DNA of 64,000 nucleotides from Methylophilus sp. (GCF_008015755.1 NZ_SSGF01000022.1:20907-84906); one strand, 5' to 3'; positions 18,207 to 29,518 are shown, numbered from the stretch's first letter. Notes: a model not told the origin generated them from the sequence alone. Translations and numbers: made by a program.

Positions 18207-19577
18207 ATGAAAAAACAGTTTGAACAACAGCGCGTTGCGGTACTGGGACTGGGTGATACCGGCTTCTCAGCCTTGCGCTGGCTGCGTCATATGGGCGCAG
18301 ACGTCGTGATGTTCGACTCGCGTCCGCATCCGGCCGGGCTTGATCGCCTGCAGGCCGAGCACCCAGAGGTGGAATGCCATCTGGGGCCGTTTAATTACAA
18401 CCTGCTCGCGAATATGGATTTAATCGTGGCCAGCCCCGGTGTGTCGCTCAAAGAGCCGGTCATTGCGCAACTGATGGCGCAAGGCAAAACCCTGGTTGGT
18501 GATGTGGAGTTGTTTGCGCGCTTTCGTGCACCCTATGCCAAAGTGATTGCGATCACTGGCTCCAATGGTAAAACCACCGTGACTTCATTGGTCGGTGAAA
18601 TCTGCAAGCAGGCAGGCCTTAATACCATTGTGGCAGGCAACATCGGTTTGCCGGTGCTGGATACCTTGCAGATGACGGCGCCAGATGTCTATGTGCTGGA
18701 ACTGTCCAGCTTTCAACTGGAAGCCGTGCATCAGTTGCAGGTCGACGCGGCGACGGTGCTGAATCTGTCAGAGGATCATATGGATCGTTATGACGGCATG
18801 GAGGCTTATGCGCAAGCCAAGGCACGTATTTACCAACACGCGCGCATTGCCATCGTTAACCGTGATGACCCGGCCAGTGCTGCCTTGGCTGGTCAGTTGC
18901 CACAAGTCTCGTTTGGCGTGAATCCGGCGCCGACGATTAACGATTACGGTCTGAACGATGCTGGCTGGTTATGTGCTGGCCACCGTCATTATATTGAAGC
19001 GGATAGCTTGCAGATTCGCGGCAAACACAATATCGCCAATGCGCTGGCGGCCATTGCCCTCACGCAAGCCATCGGCATCGACAAAGTGTCTATTCTGCAC
19101 ACCGTGCAATCTTTCGCTGGTTTGCCGCATCGCGTGGAGTGGGTGGCAAGCATCAATGAGGTGGATTTTTACGATGACTCTAAAGGCACTAATGTCGGGG
19201 CGACCTGCGCAGCCATTAGTGGCATGCTCAAGCAAGGCAAACCGCAAAAAGTGGTCTTGATTGCCGGTGGTGATGGTAAAGGCCAGGATTTTAGTCCCTT
19301 GCGTGAAGCCGTGTTGCATCATGCGCGGGCCGTGGTGTTGATTGGTCGTGATGGGCCAAAAATCCAGCAGGTTTTACACAACTTGCAATTGCCAGTGGTC
19401 GATGCGGTCGATTTAACGGCGGCCGTCCATATTGCCAACACGCTGGCCGAAGCGGGCGATGCCGTGCTGTTGTCCCCGGCGTGCGCCAGCTTTGATATGT
19501 TCCGTAATTACGAGCATAGGGCTGAGGTATTTGTTGAGGCTGTCAAAGCCATGGAGGCCGCATGCTCGGCCCATTAA
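18207..19577 (+). CDS. murD: UDP-MurNAc-L-alanine:D-glutamate ligase
   Basis: A 456-residue cytoplasmic Mur ligase that adds D-glutamate. The N-terminal Rossmann-like domain opens with [16 protein letters not shown]; the ATP loop is [24 protein letters not shown] and [11 protein letters not shown] follow, and [11 protein letters not shown] is the substrate-binding segment. Length is typical. It lies 26 bases after mraY and its 3' end overlaps the presumed ftsW start. Confidence 0.97.
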   Translation: MKKQFEQQRVAVLGLGDTGFSALRWLRHMGADVVMFDSRPHPAGLDRLQAEHPEVECHLGPFNYNLLANMDLIVASPGVSLKEPVIAQLMAQGKTLVGDVELFARFRAPYAKVIAITGSNGKTTVTSLVGEICKQAGLNTIVAGNIGLPVLDTLQMTAPDVYVLELSSFQLEAVHQLQVDAATVLNLSEDHMDRYDGMEAYAQAKARIYQHARIAIVNRDDPASAALAGQLPQVSFGVNPAPTINDYGLNDAGWLCAGHRHYIEADSLQIRGKHNIANALAAIALTQAIGIDKVSILHTVQSFAGLPHRVEWVASINEVDFYDDSKGTNVGATCAAISGMLKQGKPQKVVLIAGGDGKGQDFSPLREAVLHHARAVVLIGRDGPKIQQVLHNLQLPVVDAVDLTAAVHIANTLAEAGDAVLLSPACASFDMFRNYEHRAEVFVEAVKAMEAACSAH

Positions 19578-20728
19578 TGATGAACCGCGAGCGGTATAAC
19601 TCGCCCAACTACGATGTGTCGCTGTTGTGGGTGGTGTTGTCCTTGCTGGCGTTTGGCATGGTCATGGTGTATTCCGCCTCGATTGCTTATGCCGATTCAA
19701 GCAAGATGTTTGGCCATAACAGCACCTATTTCCTGATGCGCCAGGCGTTATATATCGTGGTCGGTCTGGTCGCTGCCGTCATTGTGTTCCAGGTGCCTAT
19801 GGCCTGGTGGCAAAAAATGTCGCCTTACCTGTTCATTATGGGCATTGTGCTGCTGATCATGGTACTGATCCCAGGCATAGGCAAAGTAGTCAACGGTAGC
19901 CGCCGCTGGATCTCTTTACTCATCATGAATCTGCAACCTTCAGAGCTCATGAAGTTGTTTATCGCCATGTACGCCTCGGATTACGCCGTGCGCAAGGCCA
20001 GCAGCATGCACAGCATTAAAAAAGGCTTCTTGCCCATGCTGGGGGTGATGGTGTTTGTGGGTGTGCTGCTACTCAAAGAACCCGATTTCGGCGCATTTGC
20101 CGTGACGGCGTCGATTGCGTTTTCCATCATGTGGCTGGGCGGTGTCAACCTCAAGGTGTTTATTGCCATGCTAGGCGCGTTGCCTTTGGCCGTGTTTGGT
20201 CTGGTGGTGATGGAGCCTTATCGCCTTGAGCGCATGAAAGGCTTTTTGAATCCGTTTGATGACCCATTTGATACCGGTTACCAGTTGTCACACGCGCTGA
20301 TTGCTTTTGGCCGTGGCGAGTTCTGGGGCGTCGGTCTAGGCGGCAGCGTAGAAAAATTATTGTACCTGCCAGAAGCGCATACCGACTTCTTGCTGGCGGT
20401 GGTGGCTGAGGAGCTGGGGTTTGTCGGCGTGCTGGTGGTGGTGTTGCTGTTTGCCTGGCTGGTCATCCGCGCCTTTAGCATTGCCAAAGAAGCGGTAGCC
20501 AATGAACGTTACTACTCTGCATTGCTGGCACAAGGCATTGGGGTCTGGATGGGCGTGCAAGGTTTTATCAATATGGGCGTGAACATGGGCCTGTTGCCAA
20601 CCAAAGGCCTGACTCTGCCATTGCTATCTTACGGCGGTAGCGGCATTTTGGCCAATTGCATTGCGCTGTCTGTGTTGCTGCGTATTGATTTTGAAAATAG
20701 ACGGCTGCAAAAGGGCTTGACGACATGA
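19562..20728 (+). CDS. ftsW: Septal peptidoglycan glycosyltransferase FtsW
   Basis: A 388-residue SEDS-family protein with about ten transmembrane segments that polymerises septal glycan from lipid II together with FtsI. Recognisable are [30 protein letters not shown] with the catalytic aspartate, and the C-terminal [13 protein letters not shown] signature. Start choice: ATG 19562 follows GGAGG (4-base spacing) and overlaps murD by 16 bases; ATGs at 19577 and 19580 would give a TAATG junction and a protein 5-6 residues shorter. Confidence 0.97.
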   Translation: MLGPLMMNRERYNSPNYDVSLLWVVLSLLAFGMVMVYSASIAYADSSKMFGHNSTYFLMRQALYIVVGLVAAVIVFQVPMAWWQKMSPYLFIMGIVLLIMVLIPGIGKVVNGSRRWISLLIMNLQPSELMKLFIAMYASDYAVRKASSMHSIKKGFLPMLGVMVFVGVLLLKEPDFGAFAVTASIAFSIMWLGGVNLKVFIAMLGALPLAVFGLVVMEPYRLERMKGFLNPFDDPFDTGYQLSHALIAFGRGEFWGVGLGGSVEKLLYLPEAHTDFLLAVVAEELGFVGVLVVVLLFAWLVIRAFSIAKEAVANERYYSALLAQGIGVWMGVQGFINMGVNMGLLPTKGLTLPLLSYGGSGILANCIALSVLLRIDFENRRLQKGLTT

Positions 20729-21825
20729 GCGGTCAATCCACATTGATGGTGATGGCCGGTGGCACCGGTGGCCATGTGTATCCAGCCATGGCCGTGGCTG
20801 ATGCGCTGCAGGCGCAAGGCTGGAAAATTGTCTGGCTGGCGACCGAGGGGGGCATGGAAAACCGTCTGATCGCTGACAAGCCTTATGACAAAGCGATGAT
20901 GACCATGCAAGGCGTGCGTGGCAAAGGTCTGCAGGGCTGGCTGACACTCCCAGTGAAACTGGTGCGTGCCTTTGCCCAAGCCAGACAGGCGATTCGTCAG
21001 CATCAACCAGATGTCGTGCTGGGCATGGGTGGTTTTGCCGCTTTTCCTGGCGGTGTCATGGCCAAACTGGCAGGGATTCCGCTGGTGATACACGAGCAAA
21101 ACTCCATTGCTGGCCTGACCAATAAAGTGTTGGCCAAGATCGCTAGCCGTGTATTAACCGGTTTCCCCGGCGCGTTGGGCCCACAAGGCGAGATGGTCGG
21201 TAACCCGGTGCGCGAAGGCATTACGACCTTACCCACACCAGAGCAGCGTTTTGCCGAGCATCATGGTGTGCTGCGCGTGTTGGTGGTCGGTGGTAGCCTG
21301 GGCGCAGTCGCGTTGAATACCTTGTTGCCACAGGCTTTTGCGCAATTGGCTGTGCATACGCGTCCACAGATCATTCACCAGGCCGGTGAAAAACAGTTTG
21401 AGGCGTTGAAAAAGGCGTATGCCGAGGCCGGTGTCGCCGCAGATTGCCGTGCTTTTATTCACGATATGGCCGAAGTATATGCCTGGGCAGATTTAGTCAT
21501 TTGCCGCGCGGGCGCATTGACCGTTGCCGAGCTGGCCAATGTCGGTGCTGCCAGCATTTTGGTGCCGTTTCCTTTTGCGGTGGATGACCACCAAACAACC
21601 AATGCCGCTTACTTGCAGCAGGCGGGGGCAGCGTTGCTGATACAGCAACGCGACATGGAAGTCGTCCAACTGGCGGCAACATTGCAAACGTTGGATAGAC
21701 CGACCTGTTTGATGATGGCACAAAAAGCGCGTGCACTGGCCAGGCCGCAGGCCACCAGTCAGGTTGCGGATATTTGCCAGCAACTGGCGACAGGCAATAA
21801 AAGAGGAACACCAGGGGCAGTATGA
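20725..21825 (+). CDS. murG: UDP-GlcNAc:lipid I N-acetylglucosaminyltransferase
   Basis: A 366-residue peripheral-membrane GT-B enzyme that makes lipid II. The glycine loops [15 protein letters not shown] and [13 protein letters not shown] bind the acceptor; [20 protein letters not shown] and the UDP-binding segment [11 protein letters not shown] are all present. Length is typical. ATGA overlaps on both sides (ftsW and murC) suggest translational coupling. Confidence 0.97.
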   Translation: MSGQSTLMVMAGGTGGHVYPAMAVADALQAQGWKIVWLATEGGMENRLIADKPYDKAMMTMQGVRGKGLQGWLTLPVKLVRAFAQARQAIRQHQPDVVLGMGGFAAFPGGVMAKLAGIPLVIHEQNSIAGLTNKVLAKIASRVLTGFPGALGPQGEMVGNPVREGITTLPTPEQRFAEHHGVLRVLVVGGSLGAVALNTLLPQAFAQLAVHTRPQIIHQAGEKQFEALKKAYAEAGVAADCRAFIHDMAEVYAWADLVICRAGALTVAELANVGAASILVPFPFAVDDHQTTNAAYLQQAGAALLIQQRDMEVVQLAATLQTLDRPTCLMMAQKARALARPQATSQVADICQQLATGNKRGTPGAV

Positions 21826-23216
21826 AACATAAAGTTAAAAAAATTCACTTTATCGGTATTGGCGGCTCAGGCATGAGCGGCATCGCCGAAGTGTTGCTGA
21901 ACCTGGATTTTGAAGTCAGTGGTTCTGATCTGGCCAGCAATGCCACCACCAAACGCTTGCAAGGCTTTGGCGCCACAGTGTTTCAGGGCCACGCCACCGA
22001 GCATCTGAATGATGCTGATGTGGTGGTGGTCTCCAGTGCCATTAATGAAGAAAATCCGGAAATCATTGCTGCACGTGCGCGCAAAGTGCCGGTGATTCCA
22101 CGGGCAGTGATGCTGGCTGAGTTGATGCGTTTCAAGCAGGGCATTGCGGTCGCAGGTACGCATGGCAAAACTACGACCACTAGCCTGATCGCTAGCATTC
22201 TGGCGGAAGCGGATATGGACCCGACCTTTGTCATTGGTGGCAAGCTGGAAGCGGCCAGCGCCAATGCGCGCTTGGGCACTGGCGAGTGGATTGTGGTGGA
22301 AGCCGATGAATCGGATGCGTCCTTTTTGCACCTGACGCCGATCATGGCCGTAGTGACCAATATCGATCAGGACCACATGGACACCTATGAACACAGTTTT
22401 GAAAAACTCAAAACTGCGTTCGTTGAATTTTTGCAGCAGATTCCATTCTGGGGCATGGCCGTGTTGTGCATCGATGATGCCAACGTGCGCGAAATTTTAC
22501 CGCGCGTGACGCGCCCGGTGACGACCTACGGCACCCACGAAGAGGCCGCGATTCGCGCCGAAAATATTGTGGCTGATAACGGCAAGATGCATTTCACGCT
22601 GGTGCGTAAAAACGGCATCACCGTGCGCAACGAAGTAACACTGAACCTGCCTGGTCATCATTATGTGCTGAACGCGCTGGCGGCGATTGCGATTGCCACA
22701 GAGTTGAATGTCCCGGATACCGCCATTTTGAAAGCGCTGGCTGAGTTCCGTGGCGTGGGTCGTCGCTTCGAGCGTTATGGCGAAATCCCGGTCAACGGTG
22801 GCCATTTCACGCTGGTGGATGACTACGGTCATCACCCGATTGAAATGCAGGCAGTCATTGCTGCCGCCCGCGGGGCTTTCCCTGATCGCAGGCTGGTGCT
22901 GGCGTTTCAGCCGCACCGTTACACGCGTACGCGTGACTGCTTTGAGGATTTCGTCAAAGTGTTATCTACCGTCGATGCATTGCTGCTAACCGAAGTCTAT
23001 AGCGCAGGCGAAGCGCCGATTGTGGCCGCTGATACGCGCAGTTTGATTCGTGCCATCCGCGTCAATGGCAAGGTGGAGCCACGCTTTGTGGAAACGACCG
23101 ATGAATTGCCAGCAACCATACTGGAAAGCGTACAGCCAGGGGATGTCGTCGTGGTGATGGGCGCAGGCAGTATCGGTAGCGTGGCCGCCAAAACCAGGGA
23201 GTTTGCTAGCGTATGA
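21822..23216 (+). CDS. murC: UDP-N-acetylmuramate:L-alanine ligase
   Basis: A 464-residue Mur ligase, the first peptide-adding step. Seen: [17 protein letters not shown] at the N-terminus, the ATP loop [37 protein letters not shown] and DDYGHHPIE, all standard for MurC. It is encoded just before murB, ddlB, with ATGA overlaps on both sides. Confidence 0.98.
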   Translation: MKHKVKKIHFIGIGGSGMSGIAEVLLNLDFEVSGSDLASNATTKRLQGFGATVFQGHATEHLNDADVVVVSSAINEENPEIIAARARKVPVIPRAVMLAELMRFKQGIAVAGTHGKTTTTSLIASILAEADMDPTFVIGGKLEAASANARLGTGEWIVVEADESDASFLHLTPIMAVVTNIDQDHMDTYEHSFEKLKTAFVEFLQQIPFWGMAVLCIDDANVREILPRVTRPVTTYGTHEEAAIRAENIVADNGKMHFTLVRKNGITVRNEVTLNLPGHHYVLNALAAIAIATELNVPDTAILKALAEFRGVGRRFERYGEIPVNGGHFTLVDDYGHHPIEMQAVIAAARGAFPDRRLVLAFQPHRYTRTRDCFEDFVKVLSTVDALLLTEVYSAGEAPIVAADTRSLIRAIRVNGKVEPRFVETTDELPATILESVQPGDVVVVMGAGSIGSVAAKTREFASV

Positions 23217-24118
23217 GCGCCTCGGGATTAAAAGCGACTGGCCTGCAAGTGCTGAACAACGAGCCATTGGCGCGTTATACCAGCTGGCGCGTTGGTGGTC
23301 CGGCAGACCGTTTGGTGCTGGCTGACAGCGTCGCGCATTTGCAACAGTTTTTACAGCAATTGCCAGCCAGTGAACCGCTGACTTTTATTGGCCTGGGTAG
23401 CAATTTGCTAGTGCGTGATGGCGGTGTGCGCGGCACGGTCGTAGTCATGCACCAGGCCTTACAAGCACTGGAAATGCAAGGGGAGCGTGTGTATGCCGAT
23501 GCCGGGGTCACTTGCGCCAAGCTGGCGCGTTTTGCCGCCAGCCACAATCGCGCCGGTGCTGAGTTTATGGCCGGTATTCCAGGCACGGTCGGCGGTGCGC
23601 TGGCGATGAATGCCGGTTGCTATGGTGGAGAAACCTGGCAATGGGTAGATGAGGTGAAAACGATTAATCGTGCCGGTGACGTGCAAGTACGCGCTCGGGC
23701 CGAGTACCAGCCGACTTATAGGCATGTGGTACATCCGGCGGCCGATGAGTGGTTTTTGGGCGGTTGGTTTGCGGTGCCCGCAGGCGATGGCAAGGCGTCT
23801 GCTGAGCAGATTAAACAATTGCTGGCAAAACGCCTAGCGAGTCAGCCACTGAATATGCCAAGCGCTGGTTCGACTTTTAGAAACCCTGAAGGCGACTTTG
23901 CCGCGCGTTTGATTGAAGCGTCAGGTTTAAAAGGTAACACCATCGGTGGCGCACAGGTGTCTGAAAAGCATGCCAATTTTATTGTGAATCTGGGCAACGC
24001 CAGCGCTGCAGATATTGAAGCCTTGATTGAGCACGTCAAAACGACGGTGCATAGCAAGCAGGGCGTGGCATTAATACAGGAAGTGAAAGTCATTGGGGAA
24101 GGTGTTTTAACGGCATGA
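23213..24118 (+). CDS. murB: UDP-N-acetylenolpyruvoylglucosamine reductase
   Basis: A 301-residue FAD enzyme that reduces UDP-GlcNAc-enolpyruvate to UDP-MurNAc. The sequence [29 protein letters not shown] (FAD binding), [19 protein letters not shown] and the C-terminal SAGSTFRNP with the catalytic serine are visible. It appears to be the short class II type, lacking the extra region of E. coli MurB. Junctions with murC and ddlB overlap by 4 bases. Confidence 0.97.
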   Translation: MSASGLKATGLQVLNNEPLARYTSWRVGGPADRLVLADSVAHLQQFLQQLPASEPLTFIGLGSNLLVRDGGVRGTVVVMHQALQALEMQGERVYADAGVTCAKLARFAASHNRAGAEFMAGIPGTVGGALAMNAGCYGGETWQWVDEVKTINRAGDVQVRARAEYQPTYRHVVHPAADEWFLGGWFAVPAGDGKASAEQIKQLLAKRLASQPLNMPSAGSTFRNPEGDFAARLIEASGLKGNTIGGAQVSEKHANFIVNLGNASAADIEALIEHVKTTVHSKQGVALIQEVKVIGEGVLTA

Positions 24119-25035
24119 GTGTAGGTCAATATACATTTGGCAAGGTCGCGGTATTGTTTGGCGGCCGTTCTGGCGAGCGCGAAGTGTCGCTCAAGAGTGG
24201 TTCGGCTGTGTTGGCCGCGTTGCAACGTCAGGGCGTGGATGCGCATGCGTTTGACCCTGCAACCCAGGACCTGTCGGCACTGAAAGCGTATGACCGTGCC
24301 TTTATTGCCTTGCATGGCCGCTATGGCGAAGACGGCACCATTCAAGGCGCGCTGGAACTGATGGATATCCCTTATACCGGCAGCGGCGTGATGGCTTCTG
24401 CGCTGGGCATGGATAAATGGCGTACCAAATTGTTGTGGACCGCTGCTGGCGTGACCACCCCTAACTATGTGCTGATGGATGACAGTACACATGCCGAGAA
24501 TGTGGTCACGGCACTGGGTTTGCCGCTGTTTGTGAAACCGGCCAACGAAGGCTCCAGCATCGGCGTGAGCAAGGTCAAGCAGGCAGGGGATTTAATGGCG
24601 GCTTATAGCTTGGCCAAACAGTCTGACCCATTGGTGATTGCCGAGCAGTTTGTCGGTGGCGGCGAATACACCGTCGGTATTTTGGGTGACACCGCGCTGC
24701 CTATCGTGCGCATTGTGCCTAAAAACGAATATTACGATTACGAAGCCAAATACCTGCGTGATGACACCGAATATCGCTGCCCGAGCGGCTTGTCTGCCGA
24801 GCAGGAAAAGCAGATTCAGGCAGAAGCCTTGCAGGCGTTTAAGGTGCTGGGTTGCAAGGGCTGGGGCCGGGTCGACTTTTTGATGGATGACGCTGGTAAA
24901 CATTATTTTTTAGAGGTGAATACCAGCCCCGGCATGACCGATCACAGCTTGGTGCCGATGGCCGCCAAAGCCGCTGGCCTGGATTTTGAAGCGCTGGTGA
25001 TTCACATTTTGCAACAAACCGTGCGTGACGCATAA
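24115..25035 (+). CDS. ddlB: D-alanine:D-alanine ligase
   Basis: A 306-residue ATP-grasp enzyme making D-Ala-D-Ala for MurF. Seen are [47 protein letters not shown] (ATP-grasp loop), and the C-terminal metal site [18 protein letters not shown]. Length is normal. It lies in the expected position between murB and ftsQ; start ATG overlaps the murB stop. Confidence 0.97.
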   Translation: MSVGQYTFGKVAVLFGGRSGEREVSLKSGSAVLAALQRQGVDAHAFDPATQDLSALKAYDRAFIALHGRYGEDGTIQGALELMDIPYTGSGVMASALGMDKWRTKLLWTAAGVTTPNYVLMDDSTHAENVVTALGLPLFVKPANEGSSIGVSKVKQAGDLMAAYSLAKQSDPLVIAEQFVGGGEYTVGILGDTALPIVRIVPKNEYYDYEAKYLRDDTEYRCPSGLSAEQEKQIQAEALQAFKVLGCKGWGRVDFLMDDAGKHYFLEVNTSPGMTDHSLVPMAAKAAGLDFEALVIHILQQTVRDA

Positions 25036-25052
25036 AGAGGAAAACGGACTCG

Positions 25053-25757
25053 ATGTGGGATAGACCAACATTGCTGAACTGGATCGCCAACCTGCTGTTT
25101 TCGCTGGCAGTGGTGATGCTGCTTTACGCCCTGTTGTTTGTGGTGTTGCATTTGCCCATCTTCCCAGTCAAGCAGGTGCAGGTCGAAGGCAATCTGGATC
25201 ACGTCAATCACGAGCAGATCCAGTTGATCGTGAGCAAGTATCTCAAAGGCAATTTTTATACGCTGGATTTGCAGCGTACACGGGCTGCGTTTGAAAAGTT
25301 ACCCTGGGCACGCAAGGTCAGTGTGCGCCGCCAATGGCCAGACACCATTGTGGTGCAGATTGAAGAACACCAGGCCTTGGGCCGCTGGGGCGGCGTGGCG
25401 TTGGTGAACCGCTATGGCGAGTTGTTCCAGGCCGCCTCTGACGAACAATTGCCGACTTTTTACGGTCCGGGCGATGCGATTAAAGAGGTGGCACAAGGCT
25501 ATGCCAGTTTTGCCCAGATGCTGGTGGATACACCGCTGCAAATCCAGCAGTTGAGTTTGTCTTCACGTCGCGCCTGGGAGATCAAGACCGTGGATGGTCG
25601 ACAAATGATGCTGGGTCGCGAAGCGGCCAAGCAGCGATTACAACAGTTTGTGTCGGCGTATCGCCAGCAGGCAAGTATCGCGGAAAGTGACTGGCGTTAT
25701 GCCGATTTGCGTTATCCCAACGGCTTTGCCTTGCGCATGCCACGTGGTGGCGCCTGA
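25053..25757 (+). CDS. ftsQ: Cell division protein FtsQ
   Basis: A 234-residue bitopic protein: short cytoplasmic tail, one transmembrane helix (about residues 13-33), a POTRA domain starting FPVKQVQVEGNLDHV, and a beta domain. It nucleates the FtsQLB complex at the septum. Length and architecture match betaproteobacterial FtsQ. It follows ddlB by 17 bases with AGAGGAAAACGG before the ATG. Confidence 0.95.
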   Translation: MWDRPTLLNWIANLLFSLAVVMLLYALLFVVLHLPIFPVKQVQVEGNLDHVNHEQIQLIVSKYLKGNFYTLDLQRTRAAFEKLPWARKVSVRRQWPDTIVVQIEEHQALGRWGGVALVNRYGELFQAASDEQLPTFYGPGDAIKEVAQGYASFAQMLVDTPLQIQQLSLSSRRAWEIKTVDGRQMMLGREAAKQRLQQFVSAYRQQASIAESDWRYADLRYPNGFALRMPRGGA

Positions 25758-25794
25758 GAAATAAGACTGCCAGAAAGAAGTTCAAGGAAAAGAC

Positions 25795-27033
25795 ATGAGT
25801 AGAGTCAGAGAAGATAAAAATTTAATTGTGGGGCTGGATATCGGCACCTCCAAAATTGTTGCCATAGCGGCTGAGATTTTGCCGGAAGGTACATTGAAGG
25901 TGATCGGTGTTGGGCAACATGCTTCCCGCGGCTTGAAAAAAGGCGTGGTGGTCAATATCGACTCTACCATGCAGGCGATTCAGCGCGCGATTGAAGAAGT
26001 GGAGCTGATGGCCGATTGCAAAATTAATACAGTGTATTCAGGCATTGCTGGTAGCCATATCAAGAGCTTGAATTCGCATGGCATGGTGAAAATTAAAGAG
26101 AGCGAAGTCTCACAAATGGACATCGACCGTGTGGTCGAAACCGCGCGTGCGATTGCCTTGCCAGCCGACCAGCAGATTCTGCATATCCTGACCCAGGAAT
26201 TTATTATCGACGGCCAGGAAGATGTGCGCGAGCCATTGGGCATGAGCGGCATCCGTCTTGAGGTACGCGTGCATATTGTGACTGGTGCGATTGCGGCGGC
26301 GCAAAACATCGTCAAGTGCATCAAGCGTTGCGGCCTAGAGGTGAGCGATCTGATTTTACAACCGCTGGCTTCCAGTGAGTCTGTACTCACCGATGACGAA
26401 AAAGAACTGGGCGTGTGCCTGGTGGATATCGGTGGTGGCACGACGGACCTGGCGGTATTTAAAAATGGCGCGATTCGCCATACGGCGGTGATCCCGATTG
26501 CCGGTGACCAGATCACCAATGATATCGCTGTGGCCTTGCGTACACCAACGCAGTCGGCGGAAGAAATTAAAGTGAAGCACGGCTGTGCCTTGCGCCAGTT
26601 GGCCGATCCGCGCGAAGTGGTGGAAGTGCCTGCGGTCGATGGCCGTGAGCCACGCCAGTTGTCTTGCCAGGCCTTGACCGAGGTGATTGAAGACCGCGTG
26701 GAAGAAATTTATGAGTTTGTGCAGCAAGAGCTGCGCCGCAGCGGCATGGAATCGATGATCGCCTCTGGCATCGTGATTACCGGCGGCGCGGCACAGATGC
26801 GCGGCATGGTTGAGTTGGGCGAAGAGATATTCCATACCCCGGTGCGCCTGGGCGTGCCCAGGGGTGTGGAAGGGTTGTCTGAAGTGGTGGGCAACCCACG
26901 TTATGCCACCGGCATAGGCTTGCTGCTGATGGCCAAGCAGCAGGTAGAAAAACAAATGGTGGGTAATTTGCAATCTGGGTCAGTGGGCAGATTGCTAGAG
27001 CGGATGAAGAGTTGGTTTACCGGTAATTTTTAA
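25795..27033 (+). CDS. ftsA: Cell division protein FtsA
   Basis: A 412-residue actin-like ATPase that tethers FtsZ to the membrane. The phosphate-1 loop VGLDIGTSKIVAI, VDIGGGTTDLAVF (phosphate 2) and ITGGAAQMRGM (adenosine) motifs are intact, and the last residues LLERMKSWFTGNF form the amphipathic membrane-targeting helix. The SHS2 1C domain lies in the usual place. AAGGAAAAG precedes the ATG; ftsZ follows after 83 bases. Confidence 0.98.
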   Translation: MSRVREDKNLIVGLDIGTSKIVAIAAEILPEGTLKVIGVGQHASRGLKKGVVVNIDSTMQAIQRAIEEVELMADCKINTVYSGIAGSHIKSLNSHGMVKIKESEVSQMDIDRVVETARAIALPADQQILHILTQEFIIDGQEDVREPLGMSGIRLEVRVHIVTGAIAAAQNIVKCIKRCGLEVSDLILQPLASSESVLTDDEKELGVCLVDIGGGTTDLAVFKNGAIRHTAVIPIAGDQITNDIAVALRTPTQSAEEIKVKHGCALRQLADPREVVEVPAVDGREPRQLSCQALTEVIEDRVEEIYEFVQQELRRSGMESMIASGIVITGGAAQMRGMVELGEEIFHTPVRLGVPRGVEGLSEVVGNPRYATGIGLLLMAKQQVEKQMVGNLQSGSVGRLLERMKSWFTGNF

Positions 27034-27116
27034 GTTTTTGTTGTTTTTTTAAACTGTTTTAGGGCGGGTGTACGGGGCAAACCAAGCACTCAAATAATAG
27101 GCAATGGAGGGTTAGT

Positions 27117-28277
27117 ATGATTGAGATTTTTGACAAAGAGAATGACGGCGCCGTAATCAAGGTAATTGGTGTCGGCGGTTGCGGTGGTAACGCCGTGGAA
27201 CACATGATGACCAAGAGCGTGACTGGCGTGGAGTTTATTTGCGCCAACACCGACATGCAGGCGCTGAAAAAGAGCCATGCCAAAGTCGTGCTGCAAATTG
27301 GCTCTGACATCACTAAAGGCCTAGGTGCTGGCGCGAAACCAGAAATCGGCCGCGAAGCTGCGCTAGAAGACCGCGACAGCATTGCAGAAACCATTGATGG
27401 CGCTGACATGCTGTTTATTACTGCGGGTATGGGTGGTGGTACGGGAACTGGCGCGGCACCGATTATTGCTGAAGTGGCGCGTGAAATGGGTATTTTGACG
27501 GTGGCTGTGGTGACCAAGCCATTCGCGTTTGAAGGCAAGCGTGCCAAAGTGGCGCAAGAAGGCCTGGAAGAACTTTCACAGTATGTCGACTCTCTTATCG
27601 TTATCCCTAACGAAAAATTGATGGACGTGTTGGGCGAAGATGTGACGGTGGTAGAAGCTTACCGTGCCGCGAACGATGTATTGCACAACGCAGTGTCTGG
27701 TATTGCTGAAATCATTAATTGCCCAGGCATGGTCAACGTTGACTTTGCTGACGTACGCACTGTGATGTCTGAAATGGGCATGGCGATGATGGGTTCCGCA
27801 GAAGCCAGCGGCCCTAACCGTGCACGTATTGCGGCTGAACAAGCCGTTGCCAGCCCATTGCTGGAAGATGTGAACCTGGCGAATGCGCGTGGTGTGTTGG
27901 TGAACATCAGCGCCAGCGGCAGCTTCAAAATGCGCGAATACTATGATGTGATGAACACCATCAAAGAATTCACCGCAGAAGACGCAACGGTGATTGTGGG
28001 TAACGTGATGGACGAAAGCATGGGTGACAACCTGCGTGTGACCATGGTGGCGACCGGTTTGAACGGTTCACTGGGTAAACGTCAGGCTAAACCTGAGTTG
28101 AAGGTCATGACAACGTTGCGTGATGGTACGACTAACCAGCCTATCTTCAGTGCAGTTGAAGAAGATGAGCCAGCCGTATTTACCAGCAACAGCCGTCGTG
28201 CACAGGTTGAGGCCATGAAAAATTCCGGGATTGAAGAATATGATATCCCAGCGTTTTTGCGTAAACAGGCTGACTAA
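27117..28277 (+). CDS. ftsZ: Cell division protein FtsZ
   Basis: A 386-residue tubulin-like GTPase that forms the Z ring. The tubulin signature GGGTGTGAAPIIA, the N-terminal VIGVGGCGGNAVEHM and the C-terminal conserved peptide EEYDIPAFLRKQ, which binds FtsA and SlmA-type regulators, are all intact; slmA is elsewhere in this window. A strong GGAGGG lies 6-7 bases before the ATG. The 83-base gap after ftsA is rich in T tracts. Codons look more biased toward highly expressed forms than those of upstream Mur genes. Confidence 0.98.
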   Translation: MIEIFDKENDGAVIKVIGVGGCGGNAVEHMMTKSVTGVEFICANTDMQALKKSHAKVVLQIGSDITKGLGAGAKPEIGREAALEDRDSIAETIDGADMLFITAGMGGGTGTGAAPIIAEVAREMGILTVAVVTKPFAFEGKRAKVAQEGLEELSQYVDSLIVIPNEKLMDVLGEDVTVVEAYRAANDVLHNAVSGIAEIINCPGMVNVDFADVRTVMSEMGMAMMGSAEASGPNRARIAAEQAVASPLLEDVNLANARGVLVNISASGSFKMREYYDVMNTIKEFTAEDATVIVGNVMDESMGDNLRVTMVATGLNGSLGKRQAKPELKVMTTLRDGTTNQPIFSAVEEDEPAVFTSNSRRAQVEAMKNSGIEEYDIPAFLRKQAD

Positions 28278-28283
28278 TCGTTT

Positions 28284-28313
28284 AACCAATCATTGGTTAG
28301 AGCCATGCATGGC
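28284..28313. repeat. Two palindromes between ftsZ and lpxC
   Basis: AACCAAT-C-ATTGGTT (28284-28298) and GCCATGCATGGC (28302-28313) are perfect inverted repeats in tandem directly behind the ftsZ stop. TCATTGGT recurs at 28323-28330, and TGACTAAT occurs twice. Neither palindrome is followed by a T-run. They may stabilise the ftsZ mRNA end or bind a regulator of lpxC. Confidence 0.5.
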
Positions 28314-28345
28314 TTGACTAATTCATTGGTGATGACGGATTGGCT

Positions 28346-28351
28346 TATAAT
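28346..28351 (+). promoter_or_regulatory. Candidate -10 box of an lpxC promoter
   Basis: A perfect TATAAT lies 29 bases before the lpxC ATG. The best upstream element at an acceptable distance, TTCATT at 28322-28327 with an 18-base gap, is weak, so activity may need an activator or may come from read-through of the dcw cluster. Confidence 0.45.
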
Positions 28352-28380
28352 AGAAGTGATTAGTTAACACAGAGAAAACC

Positions 28381-29316
28381 ATGTTAAAGCAACGCACGCT
28401 TAAACAATCGATCAGCGCCACTGGCGTTGGGCTGCACAGCGGTGAGAAAGTCACGCTGACGCTCAAGCCTGCGCCCGCTGATCATGGAGTGGTGTTCCAG
28501 CGTGTCGATTTGCCCGATACGCCTGCCATGCGGGTCGCCCCGACGGCAGTGAATGACACTCGCCTGAGCTCCGCCCTAGAGTTTTCAGGTGCGCGCGTTG
28601 CTACCGTGGAGCATTTGATGTCTGCCCTCGCCGGTTTGGGGGTGGATAATGTGCTGATAGAGCTGACGGCCGCTGAAGTGCCCATCATGGATGGCAGTTC
28701 AGGGCCGTTTATCTATTTGCTGCAGACAGCCGGTCTGCAAGAGCTGGACGTGCCCAAGAAGTTTGTGCGCATCCTTAAACCGGTTGAAGTGATTGATGGC
28801 GATAAATGGGCAAAGTTTACGCCGCACCATGGCTTTAAAGCCGAATTTACCATTGATTTTGCGCACCCTGTGTTCGAGTTCTCCGGCAAAACCGTGACCA
28901 TTGATTACGATAGCCAGAGTTATGTCGATGAAATCAGCCGTGCGCGCACGTTTGGGTTTATGCATGAGGTGGAATACCTGCGCGCCAACGGTTTAGCCAA
29001 AGGCGGCAGTCTGGATAACGCGATTGTGCTGGATGAATATAAAGTGCTCAATGGCGGTGGTTTGCGCTATGACGACGAGTTCGCCAAACACAAGGTGCTG
29101 GATGCGATTGGTGACCTGTATATCCTGGGTTATCCGATTATTGGTCAGTTTACGGCCTTTAAGTCTGGCCATGCCCTGAATAACCAGTTGTTGCGTGCTT
29201 TGCTGGCCGATGAGAGCGCCTGGGAATATTGCAGCTTTGATAATGATGCTCACGCCCCGGTCGGCTTTTTAAAACAGCGCGACTACTTTAGTCCCGTGCC
29301 ACTGTTGCCCGCATAA
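28381..29316 (+). CDS. lpxC: UDP-3-O-acyl-N-acetylglucosamine deacetylase
   Basis: A 311-residue zinc enzyme carrying out the committed step of lipid A synthesis. Seen: [20 protein letters not shown] at the N-terminus, VEHLMSAL with the first zinc histidine, the inserted domain, and the HxxxD-type zinc site [10 protein letters not shown], plus the catalytic histidine in FKSGHALNN. Length matches the family (about 305). It ends the dcw-linked series, as in many proteobacteria. Confidence 0.98.
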   Translation: MLKQRTLKQSISATGVGLHSGEKVTLTLKPAPADHGVVFQRVDLPDTPAMRVAPTAVNDTRLSSALEFSGARVATVEHLMSALAGLGVDNVLIELTAAEVPIMDGSSGPFIYLLQTAGLQELDVPKKFVRILKPVEVIDGDKWAKFTPHHGFKAEFTIDFAHPVFEFSGKTVTIDYDSQSYVDEISRARTFGFMHEVEYLRANGLAKGGSLDNAIVLDEYKVLNGGGLRYDDEFAKHKVLDAIGDLYILGYPIIGQFTAFKSGHALNNQLLRALLADESAWEYCSFDNDAHAPVGFLKQRDYFSPVPLLPA

Positions 29317-29335
29317 AACGGCGAGCAGATTAATC

Positions 29336-29518
29336 ATGTGGTGGATACGTATTTTGTTTACAGTGCTGGTGCTCAGTACGCTGATACTGGTGCTGTTAGG
29401 GTGGCAAACTGGCCAGCCACGTTATTGGCGTTGGCTCAAAACCATCTGGCGTAGTGGCTTTGTATTATTACTGCTGCTGTTGCTGTTTTTCTTTCTGAGT
29501 CGCTTGGCCAGAATTTAA
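29336..29518 (+). CDS. Small two-helix membrane protein of unknown function
   Basis: A 60-residue protein almost entirely made of two transmembrane helices (about residues 4-22 and 41-56, the second nearly all leucine and phenylalanine) joined by a basic/tryptophan-rich loop (RYWRWLKTIWR). It sits 19 bases after lpxC and 33 bases before the lytic transglycosylase, in the same direction, which supports a real gene. I do not recognise a family. The loop could interact with acidic phospholipids or peptidoglycan enzymes; that is a guess. Confidence 0.6.
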   Translation: MWWIRILFTVLVLSTLILVLLGWQTGQPRYWRWLKTIWRSGFVLLLLLLLFFFLSRLARI

